44,844 nt of DNA. Source: Verrucomicrobiota bacterium JB023. GTDB lineage: Bacteria > Verrucomicrobiota > Verrucomicrobiia > Verrucomicrobiales > Akkermansiaceae. Each line of letters opens with the position of its first letter. The stretch's first letter is position 1. The notes beneath the pieces are model-generated. The model did no database searches and was not told the origin of the DNA. It worked only from the letters and a program-made list of their open reading frames with translations. Made by a program: the position numbers and the translations under genes. The stretch covers positions 1 through 44,844 of the forward strand of contig JAUTCR010000076.1 in assembly GCA_030673895.1 (NCBI GenBank), written 5' to 3'. Of the stretch, positions 1 through 7,793 are shown one piece after another.

Positions 1-26
1 TGGTAGAGGCTTGGTGCAATCAACCG

Positions 27-317
27 ATGACAACTGAGGAAATCCAAAAATACATCGAGAAGGCAATCGCCGCCAACTTCGAGGGCTACACCACCGAGTC
101 TGGCGAGATGATGACCAGCGAAGACGGAGATGGACGCTTCCTCGGTAAGGTTTATGCGACGCGTTATTCCAATCTCCCCGGAGGACGCATGCTGTTCCTC
201 GTAATAGGAGAGACCGCGAAAAAGCTGCAAATTATCAAATTCGGTAACACCGAATCACTAACTCCAAGTGAAACCGAACTCGACTTTGTCCTCCGCAAGG
301 AGCTAGGGATTACCTAA
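27..317 (+). CDS. Small hypothetical protein (96 aa)
   Basis: I do not recognise this protein. It has 96 residues, no signal peptide and no membrane segment. A charged helical N-terminus (about residues 3-17) is followed by alternating polar and hydrophobic stretches that look like beta strands (residues 37-75, with a hydrophobic strand MLFLVIGE), then a short acidic helix. The ATG at 27 is the first start in the window, so an upstream partner gene could be cut off. The gene converges on the rhodanese gene (stop at 412), and a 15-bp-stem hairpin lies between them. It is real by reading-frame integrity and amino-acid makeup, but its function cannot be inferred. Confidence 0.6.
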   Translation: MTTEEIQKYIEKAIAANFEGYTTESGEMMTSEDGDGRFLGKVYATRYSNLPGGRMLFLVIGETAKKLQIIKFGNTESLTPSETELDFVLRKELGIT

Positions 318-332
318 TCCGAGCGGAAGGGC

Positions 333-380
333 CAAAGAAATGCGGCTCCAGAGGTACAACGCAAAACCTCCAGAGCCGCA
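333..380 (-). terminator. Intrinsic terminator for the rhodanese gene
   Basis: Positions 341-355 and 366-380 form a 15-bp stem with 13 matches and one 2-bp internal mismatch around a 10-nt loop. Read on the minus strand the stem is followed by a T-rich run (TTTCTTT), which suits termination of the minus-strand rhodanese transcript ending at 412. On the plus strand there is no U-tract, so it would act at best as an RNA-stabilising hairpin for the small gene ending at 317. Confidence 0.7.
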
Positions 381-411
381 GTCAATTTCCCGCGAAGGGA
401 AATGGAAAGCT

Positions 412-960
412 TCACTTCACCGGTACGCAGCAGGATTCCCCGTCGCAATGAGTCCGATTCCATGGCATCTTGGACAAAAGAATGGCGAGACCACACCAAC
501 CGGTCGCTCCCGCGAGGGTCAGACCAGCCCCGAAGAATGCCGCGCCGAAGGCAAAGGCGGGGTTCACGAAATATGCGAGAAGCGAAAACGCAAGCACTCC
601 GAGACCGATTGCCAATTGAACCTGTCGCATCAAGGGGAGAACCTTCATCTCTTGGCGGGTCAGGGGTTGGTTGGCTTGTTCCCAAGCCGCGACGCCTCCC
701 TCAAGAATGACAAGATCGTGAAAGCCTTTAGCTGCAAGAAGGTGGTGGGCCTTCTCTGCCCGCTTGCCAGATTGACAGACGAGCACATATCTCTTTCCAA
801 GATCCAAGCGAGAACACGTGTCAGCCAATTGATCGACCGGGTGATGCAGAGAGCCTTCAATGTGCTTGTCTGAAAATTCGATGGGAGTCCGGACATCAAG
901 CGGGAGGGCTTGATTGCTTGAAAGCAACGAGGCGACCTCGGTGGGGGATTGAGTGTTCAT
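412..960 (-). CDS. YgaP-like membrane rhodanese (rhodanese + DUF2892)
   Basis: A 182-aa sulfurtransferase. Residues 1-100 form a single rhodanese domain with the LDVRTPIEF entry motif and the persulfide-carrying active loop CQSGKR, catalytic Cys62. Residues about 110-160 hold two hydrophobic helices of the DUF2892/YgaP C-terminal type, anchoring the domain to the inner membrane. The extreme C-terminus is Cys-rich (HCDGESCC). This is the architecture of E. coli YgaP, which handles sulfane sulfur at the membrane. The ATG at 960 is 178 bp from the divergent ArsR-type gene, and a perfect inverted repeat sits 14-33 bp upstream of the ATG, so repression by that regulator is likely. Domain call is firm; the physiological sulfur donor is not known. 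Confidence 0.92.
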   Translation of the reverse strand: MNTQSPTEVASLLSSNQALPLDVRTPIEFSDKHIEGSLHHPVDQLADTCSRLDLGKRYVLVCQSGKRAEKAHHLLAAKGFHDLVILEGGVAAWEQANQPLTRQEMKVLPLMRQVQLAIGLGVLAFSLLAYFVNPAFAFGAAFFGAGLTLAGATGWCGLAILLSKMPWNRTHCDGESCCVPVK

Positions 961-973
961 TGTCTCTGAATGA

Positions 974-993
974 TTATTCCTATAAAGGAATAA
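974..993. promoter_or_regulatory. Candidate ArsR operator (inverted repeat)
   Basis: A perfect 8-bp inverted repeat, TTATTCCT-ATAA-AGGAATAA, lies 14-33 bp upstream of the rhodanese ATG, in the divergent region shared with the ArsR-type gene. A degenerate copy of one half (GATAAAGGGATAG, 1115-1127) lies 12 bp upstream of the regulator's GTG start. Symmetry, AT-richness and position fit ArsR/SmtB operators. That the neighbouring regulator binds here is inference. Confidence 0.6.
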
Positions 994-1138
994 ACGAAGA
1001 AAGGCAAATGAAAAGATGTTCAGCTGCTGACTAACGAGAAGGGGGTTTTCTTCAAGCCGTTGACTGCCATTGCTCTAGAGGAGGGTGGACCACTTTTTAG
1101 ATTGAAAATATGCCGATAAAGGGATAGATGAATCCAGA

Positions 1139-1495
1139 GTGAAAAGCGGTTCGAAAGCATCCACAACGGAGGGTCGTGTCACGCCCGAGGGGTTGGAGAA
1201 ACTCGCGGGGGTCTTTCGCGTCTTTGGCGAGGCTGGCCGTCTGGCTCTTTTACAGGAACTGAAAGAGGGGGAGAAGACGGTCGGCGAGTTGGTGGAGCTT
1301 TCCGGTATCGGTCAGGCCGGCGTGTCCAAGCACCTCAAGATGATGCATGATGCCGATATCTTGAGTCGGCGGAAGGAGGGGACGAAGGTCTATTACGCAG
1401 TTTCTGATCCAATGGTGTTCGAGTTATGCGATCTCGTCTGTAGCAAGCTCGTGCGGGAGCAGGAGCAGCTGCGGGCCATCGAATACGTTATCTAG
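1139..1495 (+). CDS. ArsR/SmtB-family transcriptional regulator
   Basis: A 118-aa winged-helix repressor. The recognition helix region is GQAGVSKHLKMM (residues 58-69), followed by a wing around residues 76-88. The start is GTG 1139: the nearby ATG at 1128 hits a stop after four codons. Divergent from a YgaP-like rhodanese, it resembles the YgaV/BigR/SqrR persulfide-sensing group by context. The first sensor cysteine of that group, expected in the LLQELKEGE segment, is not there; the only cysteines are Cys97 and Cys101 in ELCDLVCSK of the C-terminal helix. Effector could therefore be reactive sulfur sensed through a CxxxC pair, or a metal. Family call is secure, ligand is not. Confidence 0.9.
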   Translation: MKSGSKASTTEGRVTPEGLEKLAGVFRVFGEAGRLALLQELKEGEKTVGELVELSGIGQAGVSKHLKMMHDADILSRRKEGTKVYYAVSDPMVFELCDLVCSKLVREQEQLRAIEYVI

Positions 1496-1727
1496 CTTGC
1501 TCTGCGAAGGCCTGCTCGCCTATCAGATCCGAAAGCAAAACAGAAGTTGTCCTCCTGCGGAAGGTTGCGAAAAGACTTCGCTAATCCACATCCGGTGGCT
1601 GCATTTCCTTTCCCCGCAGCTCCGGCTCGCGCAAGGCTGACCTTGTTTCCGAGCCAAAATAGAGCGTGGGAGGCTGTTCCTCTTGGGCGAGGAAAGTTCG
1701 AGGCCTAATGAAGGCAATCGTGCTTGC

Positions 1728-3092
1728 TCAATCAAGGAATTTGCCGGGATTGAGGAGGTTGGCTGGGTCGAGCGCTTCTTTGATCTGATGATGGAGCGCG
1801 AGAGCTCCAGGATGAAGCGCGTCCTTGAACCAGCGCTTTTTGGCTAGTCCGACTCCGTGCTCACCGGTGATCATGCCCTTGTTGGCAATGATCCAAGTGA
1901 AGAGCTGGTCCAGCGCCTCGTCAGCAGGCTTCTTTTTAACGGGGTCGTCATAGTCCTCCACCATCAGGTTGACGTGGATGTTGCCATCCCCGGCATGACC
2001 AAAGCATGCTACGGGGATTGTCGTAGAAGCGGCGAGTTCTTGGGCGAACTCGACCAACTCGACCAGCTTGGAGCGGGGGACTACGATGTCTTCATTGAGC
2101 TTGGTGAGCCCGGTAGCGCGCAGGGAGTAGGAGAACTCGCGGCGGAGCTGCCAGACGGCTTCGCAGGCCTCGTCATCGGCATGAATCTCGATGCCTAGAG
2201 CTTGGGCGGATGCGAGGAGCGTCTTAAGCTCCGCGAGCTCGGATTCGACGGCGGCATGTCGGCCGTCCACTTCCACAATTAGGTGGGCCTTGCCAGCGGG
2301 GAGATTTTCGGGACCCAGATAATTGCGGGCTGCCTGGAGGGTGAAGGCATCGGTGATCTCAAGAGCTGAAGGAAGGTGGCCATTGTCGAGAATGGTCTGC
2401 ACGGCGGCGGCTGCCTGCTGGAATTCGGCGAAGGTGGCCGTCAGCATAGCGCGGCGCTGCGGGTGGGGGATGAGGCGCAAGGTGGCTTCGGTGACGACGC
2501 CAAGCAAACCCTCCGAGCCGACGAAGAGTTCGGTCAGGGAGAAGCCGGTCTTGTTCTTGTGGCAGCGCGAGCCCAGGCGGGCGACGGTGCCGTCGGCGAG
2601 AACCACTTCGAGGCCCATGACGTAGTTCTTGGTCACGCCATACTTGAGGCAGCGGGGGCCGCCGGCATTGGTGGCGATATTGCCTCCCAGTGAGCACTCC
2701 TTGAGGGAGGCGGGGTCTGGCGGGTAATACCAGCCCCGGGCGGCGGCGGCATCCTGCAGGTCCCGCGTGATGACCCCGGGCTGCACACGGGCCAATCCGT
2801 CCTCGGGAGAGAGTTCGATGATTTCCTTCATACGGGCCACGGAGAGGACGATGCCTCCCTTCTCCGGTACCGCGCCGCCTACGTAGCCGACTCCCGCGCC
2901 CCGGGTGGTGACCGGGATGCCTCGCTCGTGGGCGAAGGCGAGTGTCTTGGAGACATCCGCCGTGCTTTCGGCGAAGACGACCACCTCGGGTGGGGCGGCA
3001 TAGTTCCACTTATCGATGGAGTGGATCTTGAGGGTATCTGGCGCGGTGGAGACCTTGTCAGCCCCCAAGAGTGCGTTCAGCTCGTTGTGCAT
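1728..3092 (-). CDS. FAD-linked oxidase, GlcD / D-lactate dehydrogenase type
   Basis: A 454-aa soluble flavoprotein of the VAO/PCMH family. The N-terminal FAD-binding half holds PVTTRGAGVGYVGGAVPEKG, a variant of the TRGxGTG pattern, and the SLGGNIATNAGGPRC segment around residues 140-155 that contacts the pyrophosphate. The C-terminal FAD-oxidase cap carries the metal and substrate histidines in GHAGDGNIHVN and the signature GEHGVGLAK. Length is normal for GlcD. It oxidises a 2-hydroxy acid such as glycolate or D-lactate. GlcE and GlcF subunits and an iron-sulfur partner are absent nearby, so a stand-alone D-lactate or 2-hydroxyacid dehydrogenase is as likely as glycolate oxidase. Monocistronic, converging on arsR. 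Confidence 0.9.
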   Translation of the reverse strand: MHNELNALLGADKVSTAPDTLKIHSIDKWNYAAPPEVVVFAESTADVSKTLAFAHERGIPVTTRGAGVGYVGGAVPEKGGIVLSVARMKEIIELSPEDGLARVQPGVITRDLQDAAAARGWYYPPDPASLKECSLGGNIATNAGGPRCLKYGVTKNYVMGLEVVLADGTVARLGSRCHKNKTGFSLTELFVGSEGLLGVVTEATLRLIPHPQRRAMLTATFAEFQQAAAAVQTILDNGHLPSALEITDAFTLQAARNYLGPENLPAGKAHLIVEVDGRHAAVESELAELKTLLASAQALGIEIHADDEACEAVWQLRREFSYSLRATGLTKLNEDIVVPRSKLVELVEFAQELAASTTIPVACFGHAGDGNIHVNLMVEDYDDPVKKKPADEALDQLFTWIIANKGMITGEHGVGLAKKRWFKDALHPGALALHHQIKEALDPANLLNPGKFLD

Positions 3093-3410
3093 GCCCGTTT
3101 ATGCGGCAGGGTCGACCCTCTTGGCCACGATTCCTTTCCGAATTTGTCAGCATGAATTGACGCACAGGAGCTTAAAAGACAGGGGAATCCTGGCCCGTGG
3201 CGTCCAATGTGGCGGGATTGCCACAATTTTGAAGCGTTCGCCTCTTGCTTTTTCCGCCAGAAGGTGCGGCTCGATGGAATACTTCCTGCAGCTGCCCCGT
3301 CCCAAAGGTGACCGCCTCAATCGGTCATGGGAACCATCCATTGTTCTGAAACTGACGAGGCCTCTGCCCTTGACCTACTGATTACCGACTAGCGCCCAAC
3401 TCTCTCTTCT
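3093..3410. other. Divergent intergenic region, 318 bp
   Basis: This gap separates the minus-strand FAD oxidase from the plus-strand DinB operon, so it should hold two promoters. Short open frames here have no recognisable protein character. A TTGACC element occurs at about 3370, 40 bp upstream of the DinB ATG, but I see no convincing matching -10 box. I find no RNA gene or strong hairpin. Confidence 0.4.
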
Positions 3411-3914
3411 ATGGAATCTTCTCCTGCCGCACCCGACGAGGCCCTCCGCCAGCTGGATGAGCTCATCTCAAGCATCGATGAGCCGACCTTCCGCCGCTCA
3501 TCCAAGTTGTTGCCCGGAGGGACAATCGGCTCGCATGTCCGTCATTGCATCGAATTCTATCAATGTCTCATCGACGGGGTGGAGGATTGTCGGGTGGACT
3601 ACGATGCGCGTCGTCGGGAGCCGGGGATGGAGGCTTCTCCTCTCAATGCGAAGCGGGCTCTGCGACAAGTGATTTCCAACGGGCGTGCCCTGCTGGCAGA
3701 CAAGGGGGCGAATCTGGCTCTTGACGTGAGAGAGTCGGCCGACGATTGGCGGAATTCCAGTCTGGGACGGGAGCTTGGCTTCGTCTTTAGCCACACCATG
3801 CATCACCTGGCCCTCATCGGCGTGATCCTGCGTGAGGCCGGGGTTGACCTGCCGGAGGGGTTCGGGGTGGCTCCTTCCACCCAGCGATTCATGCAATGCC
3901 AGGCGGCCTCCTGA
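3411..3914 (+). CDS. DinB-superfamily protein
   Basis: A 167-aa all-helical protein of the DinB/YfiT-like four-helix-bundle type. The histidines expected to bind a divalent metal are visible in SHVRHCIEFYQ (about residue 44) and in FSHTMHHLALIG (about residue 127), the usual positions for the family. DinB-type proteins act as metal-dependent thiol S-transferases or have unknown roles; no thiol substrate can be named here. It starts an operon: the next gene begins 4 bp after its stop, and the run continues through NRDE, two acyltransferases and an esterase. Fold call is good; function is open. Confidence 0.82.
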   Translation: MESSPAAPDEALRQLDELISSIDEPTFRRSSKLLPGGTIGSHVRHCIEFYQCLIDGVEDCRVDYDARRREPGMEASPLNAKRALRQVISNGRALLADKGANLALDVRESADDWRNSSLGRELGFVFSHTMHHLALIGVILREAGVDLPEGFGVAPSTQRFMQCQAAS

Positions 3915-3918
3915 TCCC

Positions 3919-4653
3919 ATGTGTACGATGGCTTGGCTTAGCGAAGGTGAGAGGTTTTTTCTCGCCTTTAATCGCGATGAAGCGGTCGCCCGGTCCGCCG
4001 CGCTTCCTCCCAGCCAGCGCGAGGGAGAGCGTTCCTTCATTGCTCCGCAGGACCCTGTCGGGGGCGGGACGTGGCTGGCCGTCTCAGATGAAGGCACCTG
4101 TTTTGCGCTGCTGAACAACTATCAGGCCAGTGCGGCTAAAGCGACCAGTGCGCCGGCCCGAAGCCGGGGCGAAGTCGTCTGGCAACTGGCCGGGTCTCGC
4201 GATTGGAGCGAGCAGTGGAAGACGATAGAAGCTGGGATCGACGACTATGCTCCGTTTCATCTTCTGGTTCTCCAGAAGAATGAAGTCCTCCTTAGGAATT
4301 GGGATGGCAAGCAGATGGAGGAAGGTTCCTTAGACAGCCAGCTCGGTGTTTTTAGTAGTTCCTCGCTCCTCACCAAGCCGGCCATCGCGATCAGGGAGAA
4401 GTCTTTTTGGAACTACTGGAAGAATCGTCATGAGCAGGGGATACGAATGCTGCAAAGCTTTCTGGATGGTCGAGCGGATGACGATCGGGAGACCTCCCCA
4501 ATGACGGATCGGGGGGATCGCCGCACGGTGAGCCAATCGCAGATTGAGATCGGTGGAAGCAAGATTGCCTTCCGCTATCGGGAGTGCCAAGGCTCGCTGG
4601 AGTCGGTCGGGCCGTGGCAGAATGTGGTGTTGGATCGGAAGTGCAATTCATGA
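3919..4653 (+). CDS. NRDE / TANGO2-family protein
   Basis: A 244-aa protein of the NRDE (TANGO2) family. The start at 3919 is chosen because it gives the family's conserved N-terminal MCT and places the NRDE motif (FNRDEAVAR, residues 17-25) correctly; a longer in-frame version would overlap DinB by 83 bp. Also typical are the GGGTWLAVSD segment and the following FALLNNY. The fold is Ntn-hydrolase-like with Cys2 as candidate nucleophile; in eukaryotes TANGO2 is linked to lipid or haem handling, but no bacterial reaction is settled. It begins 4 bp after DinB and overlaps the downstream acyltransferase start by 4 bp (ATGA), so translation is probably coupled. Confidence 0.85.
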   Translation: MCTMAWLSEGERFFLAFNRDEAVARSAALPPSQREGERSFIAPQDPVGGGTWLAVSDEGTCFALLNNYQASAAKATSAPARSRGEVVWQLAGSRDWSEQWKTIEAGIDDYAPFHLLVLQKNEVLLRNWDGKQMEEGSLDSQLGVFSSSSLLTKPAIAIREKSFWNYWKNRHEQGIRMLQSFLDGRADDDRETSPMTDRGDRRTVSQSQIEIGGSKIAFRYRECQGSLESVGPWQNVVLDRKCNS

Positions 4654-5462
4654 GCAAGCCATCTCCCAAGCAACCGTTCTTCGACACGTCGCAGTGGATC
4701 TCCGCGCCGGGTTACTCCTTCCTGCAGCCCATGGTCGAGCGGATAAGCGGGATCACCCAGCTCAATGACTTTCATCAAGAGGCAGGTCCGGTGAGCGGGG
4801 AAACGACTGAATTCGCTTCGCAAGCCCTTCGTTACCTGGGCGTGTCCTGGCGTCTCGATGCCGCTCAGCTCCCCGAGCGGGACGGACGGGGCTGGCTGGT
4901 GCTGGGAAATCATCCCACCGGACTGATTGAGGCCTTGGTCATGTTCACTCTCCTTGAGCGAATCGCGTTGGATGACTGGGCCTTGTTAGGGAATGTCTTC
5001 GTTGCGTCCAAGCCGGAGTTCGCATCGCGGGCTATCGCGCTGGACCCCTTCAACAAGGGCGGAGGAAGGCGGGTCAATGCCTCGGGCTTTCGGCGCGCGG
5101 CCAAGCTGCTTCGCTCCGGCGGAGTCGTGGGTGCCTTTCCCGCAGGGCGGGTCTCCGGGAAGCTTGATCGGCAGGGGCGGGCGATAGACCAAGCTTGGTC
5201 CCTACATTTCGTCAAGTTGGCTCGAGCGACTGGAGCTCATATTCTCCTAGCGGGTATGCCTTGGAAGCCTGGCTTGGCCTTGCGCTGCTTCCCTCCCTCC
5301 TGGCCATCGGCGCGGGCCTTGTTATTGCCCCGCGAAGCCTTGCGGGTTTGTCAACGGGAGCAAGTCGTCCGCCTGCGTCCGGCTCCTACTAAGTTGGACC
5401 CCGATGCACGCATCGCCACGGGTCAGCTCCAGAATTTTTGCCATGAACTCCATGAGTCTTGA
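4650..5462 (+). CDS. PlsC-like O-acyltransferase (OlsA/GlsA-like)
   Basis: A 270-aa LPLAT-superfamily acyltransferase. The active-site histidine lies in GNHPTGLIEAL; related proteins have an HPxGGxD pattern, so the catalytic Asp position carries Glu here. The second block AFPAGRVSGK followed by AWSLHFVKLARATGA matches the acyl-acceptor region of hemolysin-type LPLATs. No long transmembrane helix is evident, so peripheral membrane association is expected. The ATG overlaps the NRDE stop by 4 bp. The next gene is an OlsB/GlsB-like N-acyltransferase overlapping by 20 bp, the pairing seen for ornithine- and glycine-lipid synthesis, where this enzyme would add the second acyl chain to the hydroxy group of the first. 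Substrate remains inferred. Confidence 0.82.
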   Translation: MSKPSPKQPFFDTSQWISAPGYSFLQPMVERISGITQLNDFHQEAGPVSGETTEFASQALRYLGVSWRLDAAQLPERDGRGWLVLGNHPTGLIEALVMFTLLERIALDDWALLGNVFVASKPEFASRAIALDPFNKGGGRRVNASGFRRAAKLLRSGGVVGAFPAGRVSGKLDRQGRAIDQAWSLHFVKLARATGAHILLAGMPWKPGLALRCFPPSWPSARALLLPREALRVCQREQVVRLRPAPTKLDPDARIATGQLQNFCHELHES

Positions 5463-6348
5463 AGCCATTGCCAACGAAACCCCGCCCGAGGCGTTGCTGC
5501 CCGAGGTCAGCCAACTCCGCGCCGCCCCGGCAGCCCGCGTCCTGCAGCGCGGCCACTTCGAGGTCTTCCGAACAACCCGGGAGGAGTCTCCTTCGCTGTT
5601 TCGCGAGCTCTGTCGCCAGCGTGAGATCACCTTTCGCCTCGCGGGACAAGGATCCGGGCATGCGCTCGATGTCACTACCGAGGACGACTGGTATGAACAG
5701 CTCGTCCTCTGGGATAGCCAGTCCGAACAATTGGCAGGTGCCTACCGCTTGGGCAATACCGCAACTGTTATCCCCGAGCGCGGGATTGCCGGGCTCTATC
5801 TCGCGCACATGTTCGACTTCGAGGAAGAGTTCTTTGTCCGAGATCATTGTGCCCTCGAGCTGACACGCTCTTTTGTGGGCAAGGATTATCAGAATGACCG
5901 CTTGGCTCTCCCTTTGCTTTGGCAGGGCTTGGGTGTGATGGTGCAGCGGCTGCAAGTGACGAGAATGTTTGGCTCCGTCACCTTGTCAGCCGACTTCAGC
6001 GAAGAGTCCCGGGCCGCGATGGTGTCTTGGCTGACCCGCTATCGTCGTCATCAGCCTGCGCCCCTGGCGCGTGCCCTGGTCAAGTTCCCGGATGAAACCT
6101 CGCCGGGCTGGGATCCAAGCCGTTCGATCGACGAGCTGCGGGAGTCCATCGTGGACCACGAAGGGAAGCCGAAGCCGATCCCGCCCCTCCTCCGACATTA
6201 CTTGAAGTTAGGGGCCTCATTTCATGATTTTCACATCGAGGCCTCCTTCGGCGATGCCGTCTATTGCTTGCTTGAGGTGGAAATGGCAGGGATGCCGTCC
6301 ACCCACCGCGCGAAGTTCATTCCTACAGAAGAAAAGAAACTTTCCTGA
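5443..6348 (+). CDS. OlsB/GlsB-like N-acyltransferase (GNAT, Acetyltransf_5)
   Basis: A 301-aa GNAT-fold acyltransferase of the former hemolysin group (Acetyltransf_5). Recognisable blocks are LAGAYRLGNTATV in the first half, ELTRSFVGKDYQND around residues 135-150, and LLWQGLGVMVQR just after, which match amino-acid N-acyltransferases that load 3-hydroxyacyl-ACP onto ornithine or glycine. The start is ATG 5443 or, 9 bp later, ATG 5452; both lie inside the upstream gene, so translation is coupled. With the preceding O-acyltransferase it could make a phosphorus-free aminolipid. Which amino acid is used cannot be read from sequence. Confidence 0.82.
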   Translation: MNSMSLEAIANETPPEALLPEVSQLRAAPAARVLQRGHFEVFRTTREESPSLFRELCRQREITFRLAGQGSGHALDVTTEDDWYEQLVLWDSQSEQLAGAYRLGNTATVIPERGIAGLYLAHMFDFEEEFFVRDHCALELTRSFVGKDYQNDRLALPLLWQGLGVMVQRLQVTRMFGSVTLSADFSEESRAAMVSWLTRYRRHQPAPLARALVKFPDETSPGWDPSRSIDELRESIVDHEGKPKPIPPLLRHYLKLGASFHDFHIEASFGDAVYCLLEVEMAGMPSTHRAKFIPTEEKKLS

Positions 6349-6369
6349 AGCAGCGGGGTTAGCTTGTTG

Positions 6370-7602
6370 ATGAGCCTACTGCGCGCGAAGACATTCTTGG
6401 TCCTCCTCGGCCTATCGGCGCTTCATGGCCAGCTACCGGTCGAGCTGGAAGAGGACCCCGAGGCGCCGGGGTGGCACGAGCGCTCCTTGGAGCATGACGA
6501 TTTGACCCGCTGGTATCTCATCTATCGTCCTACCGATTTGCCAGCGAATGCGCCGGTGGTGATTCTGCTGCACGGAGGCGGGGGAGGGATGCGGACCACC
6601 TTTCGGGAGAACCGCGGCGCCACGCTGCGTTGGCCCTATCTCGCGGAAGAGGAAAAGTTCGTCCTGGTCGCGCCGAATGGCGTTGATGCGGATACCGGCG
6701 ACACTTACGGGGATTCGCAGAACTGGAGCGACTTGAGCCCGAGGGAAAGAAACGGCTACTCGATGGTGGACGATGTCGGATTCCTGCGGAAGCTGATCGA
6801 TGCCGTCGTTTTGAGTGAGGAGGCTGACCCCTTGCGGTTTTACTTCACGGGGGTTTCGAACGGGGGTGGCATGAGCATGCGGGCGGGCATTGAGCTCGGC
6901 GGACGGACGGCAGCGATTGCGACCTTCTCCAGCAATCTGACCGTGGTGGATGAGGATATTCCGGCTCCACAGCGCCACCTTGCCGTCCTCATTTGCAGCG
7001 GGACCGAGGACCCGCTGATGAAATACGAGGGCGAGCCTGACAGCCTGCGATCCGCTGAGGAGACGGTTGCTTGGTGGATCGATGCTTCTGGCGCAGAGGC
7101 GAGTCCATCGGCTCAATACCTCATCCCCGATATCGAGGCTGATGATGATTGCCTGGCTTATCGCTTCGATTACCAAGCCGGGCCGGGTGGAGCACCGGTC
7201 AGCTTCATCAAGGTCGAAGGAGGGGGGCATGGCATGCCCTCGGTGGACTATCAAACCGCTCCGTTTTGGGAGAACCTGATCGGCCCTCAGTGTGGCGATT
7301 TCGAAAGTGCCGATGTGGCGTGGGAGTTCCTCCGTGCGCATTCCATTCCTCTGGATCCGCGACTTGAACTGCAGGAGATTGCTCATCGTGAGGGCGGTTT
7401 CACCGTCCAGCTTGCGGTTTCCGGGGCCTATCCGGGCGGTAACGTGGTGATTGAGACTTCTGACCAGCTTGACGACCCTGATGCTTGGGCGCCCGTGCTG
7501 ACTGATGTCCTCGGGGATTTGGGCGAATTGACCGGGCAAACCGTTGAGCGACCGGCGGGGCGGCTGTTTTTCCGGGTCTGCACCGCGCCCTTGGGGCGCT
7601 AA
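6370..7602 (+). CDS. Secreted PHB-depolymerase-like esterase
   Basis: A 410-aa exported alpha/beta hydrolase of the polyhydroxybutyrate depolymerase / LpqC / feruloyl-esterase type. An N-terminal signal peptide ends near residue 23 (ALHGQ). The oxyanion region VVILLHGGGGGMR precedes the nucleophile motif GVSNGGGMS with Ser163; the likely Asp is in GTEDPLMK and the His in GGGHGMPS. A C-terminal beta-rich tail of about 80 residues follows. ATG 6370 is preferred over two preceding in-frame TTG codons. It is last in the DinB-NRDE-acyltransferase run, 21 bp after the N-acyltransferase. Substrate could be a polyester or an esterified polysaccharide. Confidence 0.85.
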   Translation: MSLLRAKTFLVLLGLSALHGQLPVELEEDPEAPGWHERSLEHDDLTRWYLIYRPTDLPANAPVVILLHGGGGGMRTTFRENRGATLRWPYLAEEEKFVLVAPNGVDADTGDTYGDSQNWSDLSPRERNGYSMVDDVGFLRKLIDAVVLSEEADPLRFYFTGVSNGGGMSMRAGIELGGRTAAIATFSSNLTVVDEDIPAPQRHLAVLICSGTEDPLMKYEGEPDSLRSAEETVAWWIDASGAEASPSAQYLIPDIEADDDCLAYRFDYQAGPGGAPVSFIKVEGGGHGMPSVDYQTAPFWENLIGPQCGDFESADVAWEFLRAHSIPLDPRLELQEIAHREGGFTVQLAVSGAYPGGNVVIETSDQLDDPDAWAPVLTDVLGDLGELTGQTVERPAGRLFFRVCTAPLGR

Positions 7603-7793
7603 AGAGCAATTGGATTAGGAAAGCCCGATGAGGACTCGAGAGCATCCGCGGGGGCAGTTGTCTTGCCGTTCTTCTTCCGATGGGTAAAGCAGTAGTGCCA
7701 AAAGGTTTGAGTTGATGCCGAAATCGACAGGCTTCGGCAGCAAGGACGCGCTGTCTTGACTGAAACGGGGGCATCACCGAAGCTCGCCGCCCT

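Noticed and set aside
340-873. Plus-strand reading frames opposite the rhodanese gene
   Set aside because: The minus strand encodes a complete rhodanese/DUF2892 protein with active loop; the opposite frames have no domain character.
1677-1694. TTCCTC/GAGGAA hairpin between arsR and the FAD oxidase
   Set aside because: The stem is only 6 bp and no T-run follows on either strand, so it is not convincing as a terminator.
6433-7539. A 368-aa minus-strand frame
   Set aside because: It mirrors the secreted esterase, which has a signal peptide and full catalytic triad; the antisense product is rich in Arg/Pro/His without family features.
7756-7793. TTGACT element as an ilvD promoter
   Set aside because: No acceptable -10 hexamer lies 16-18 bp downstream.
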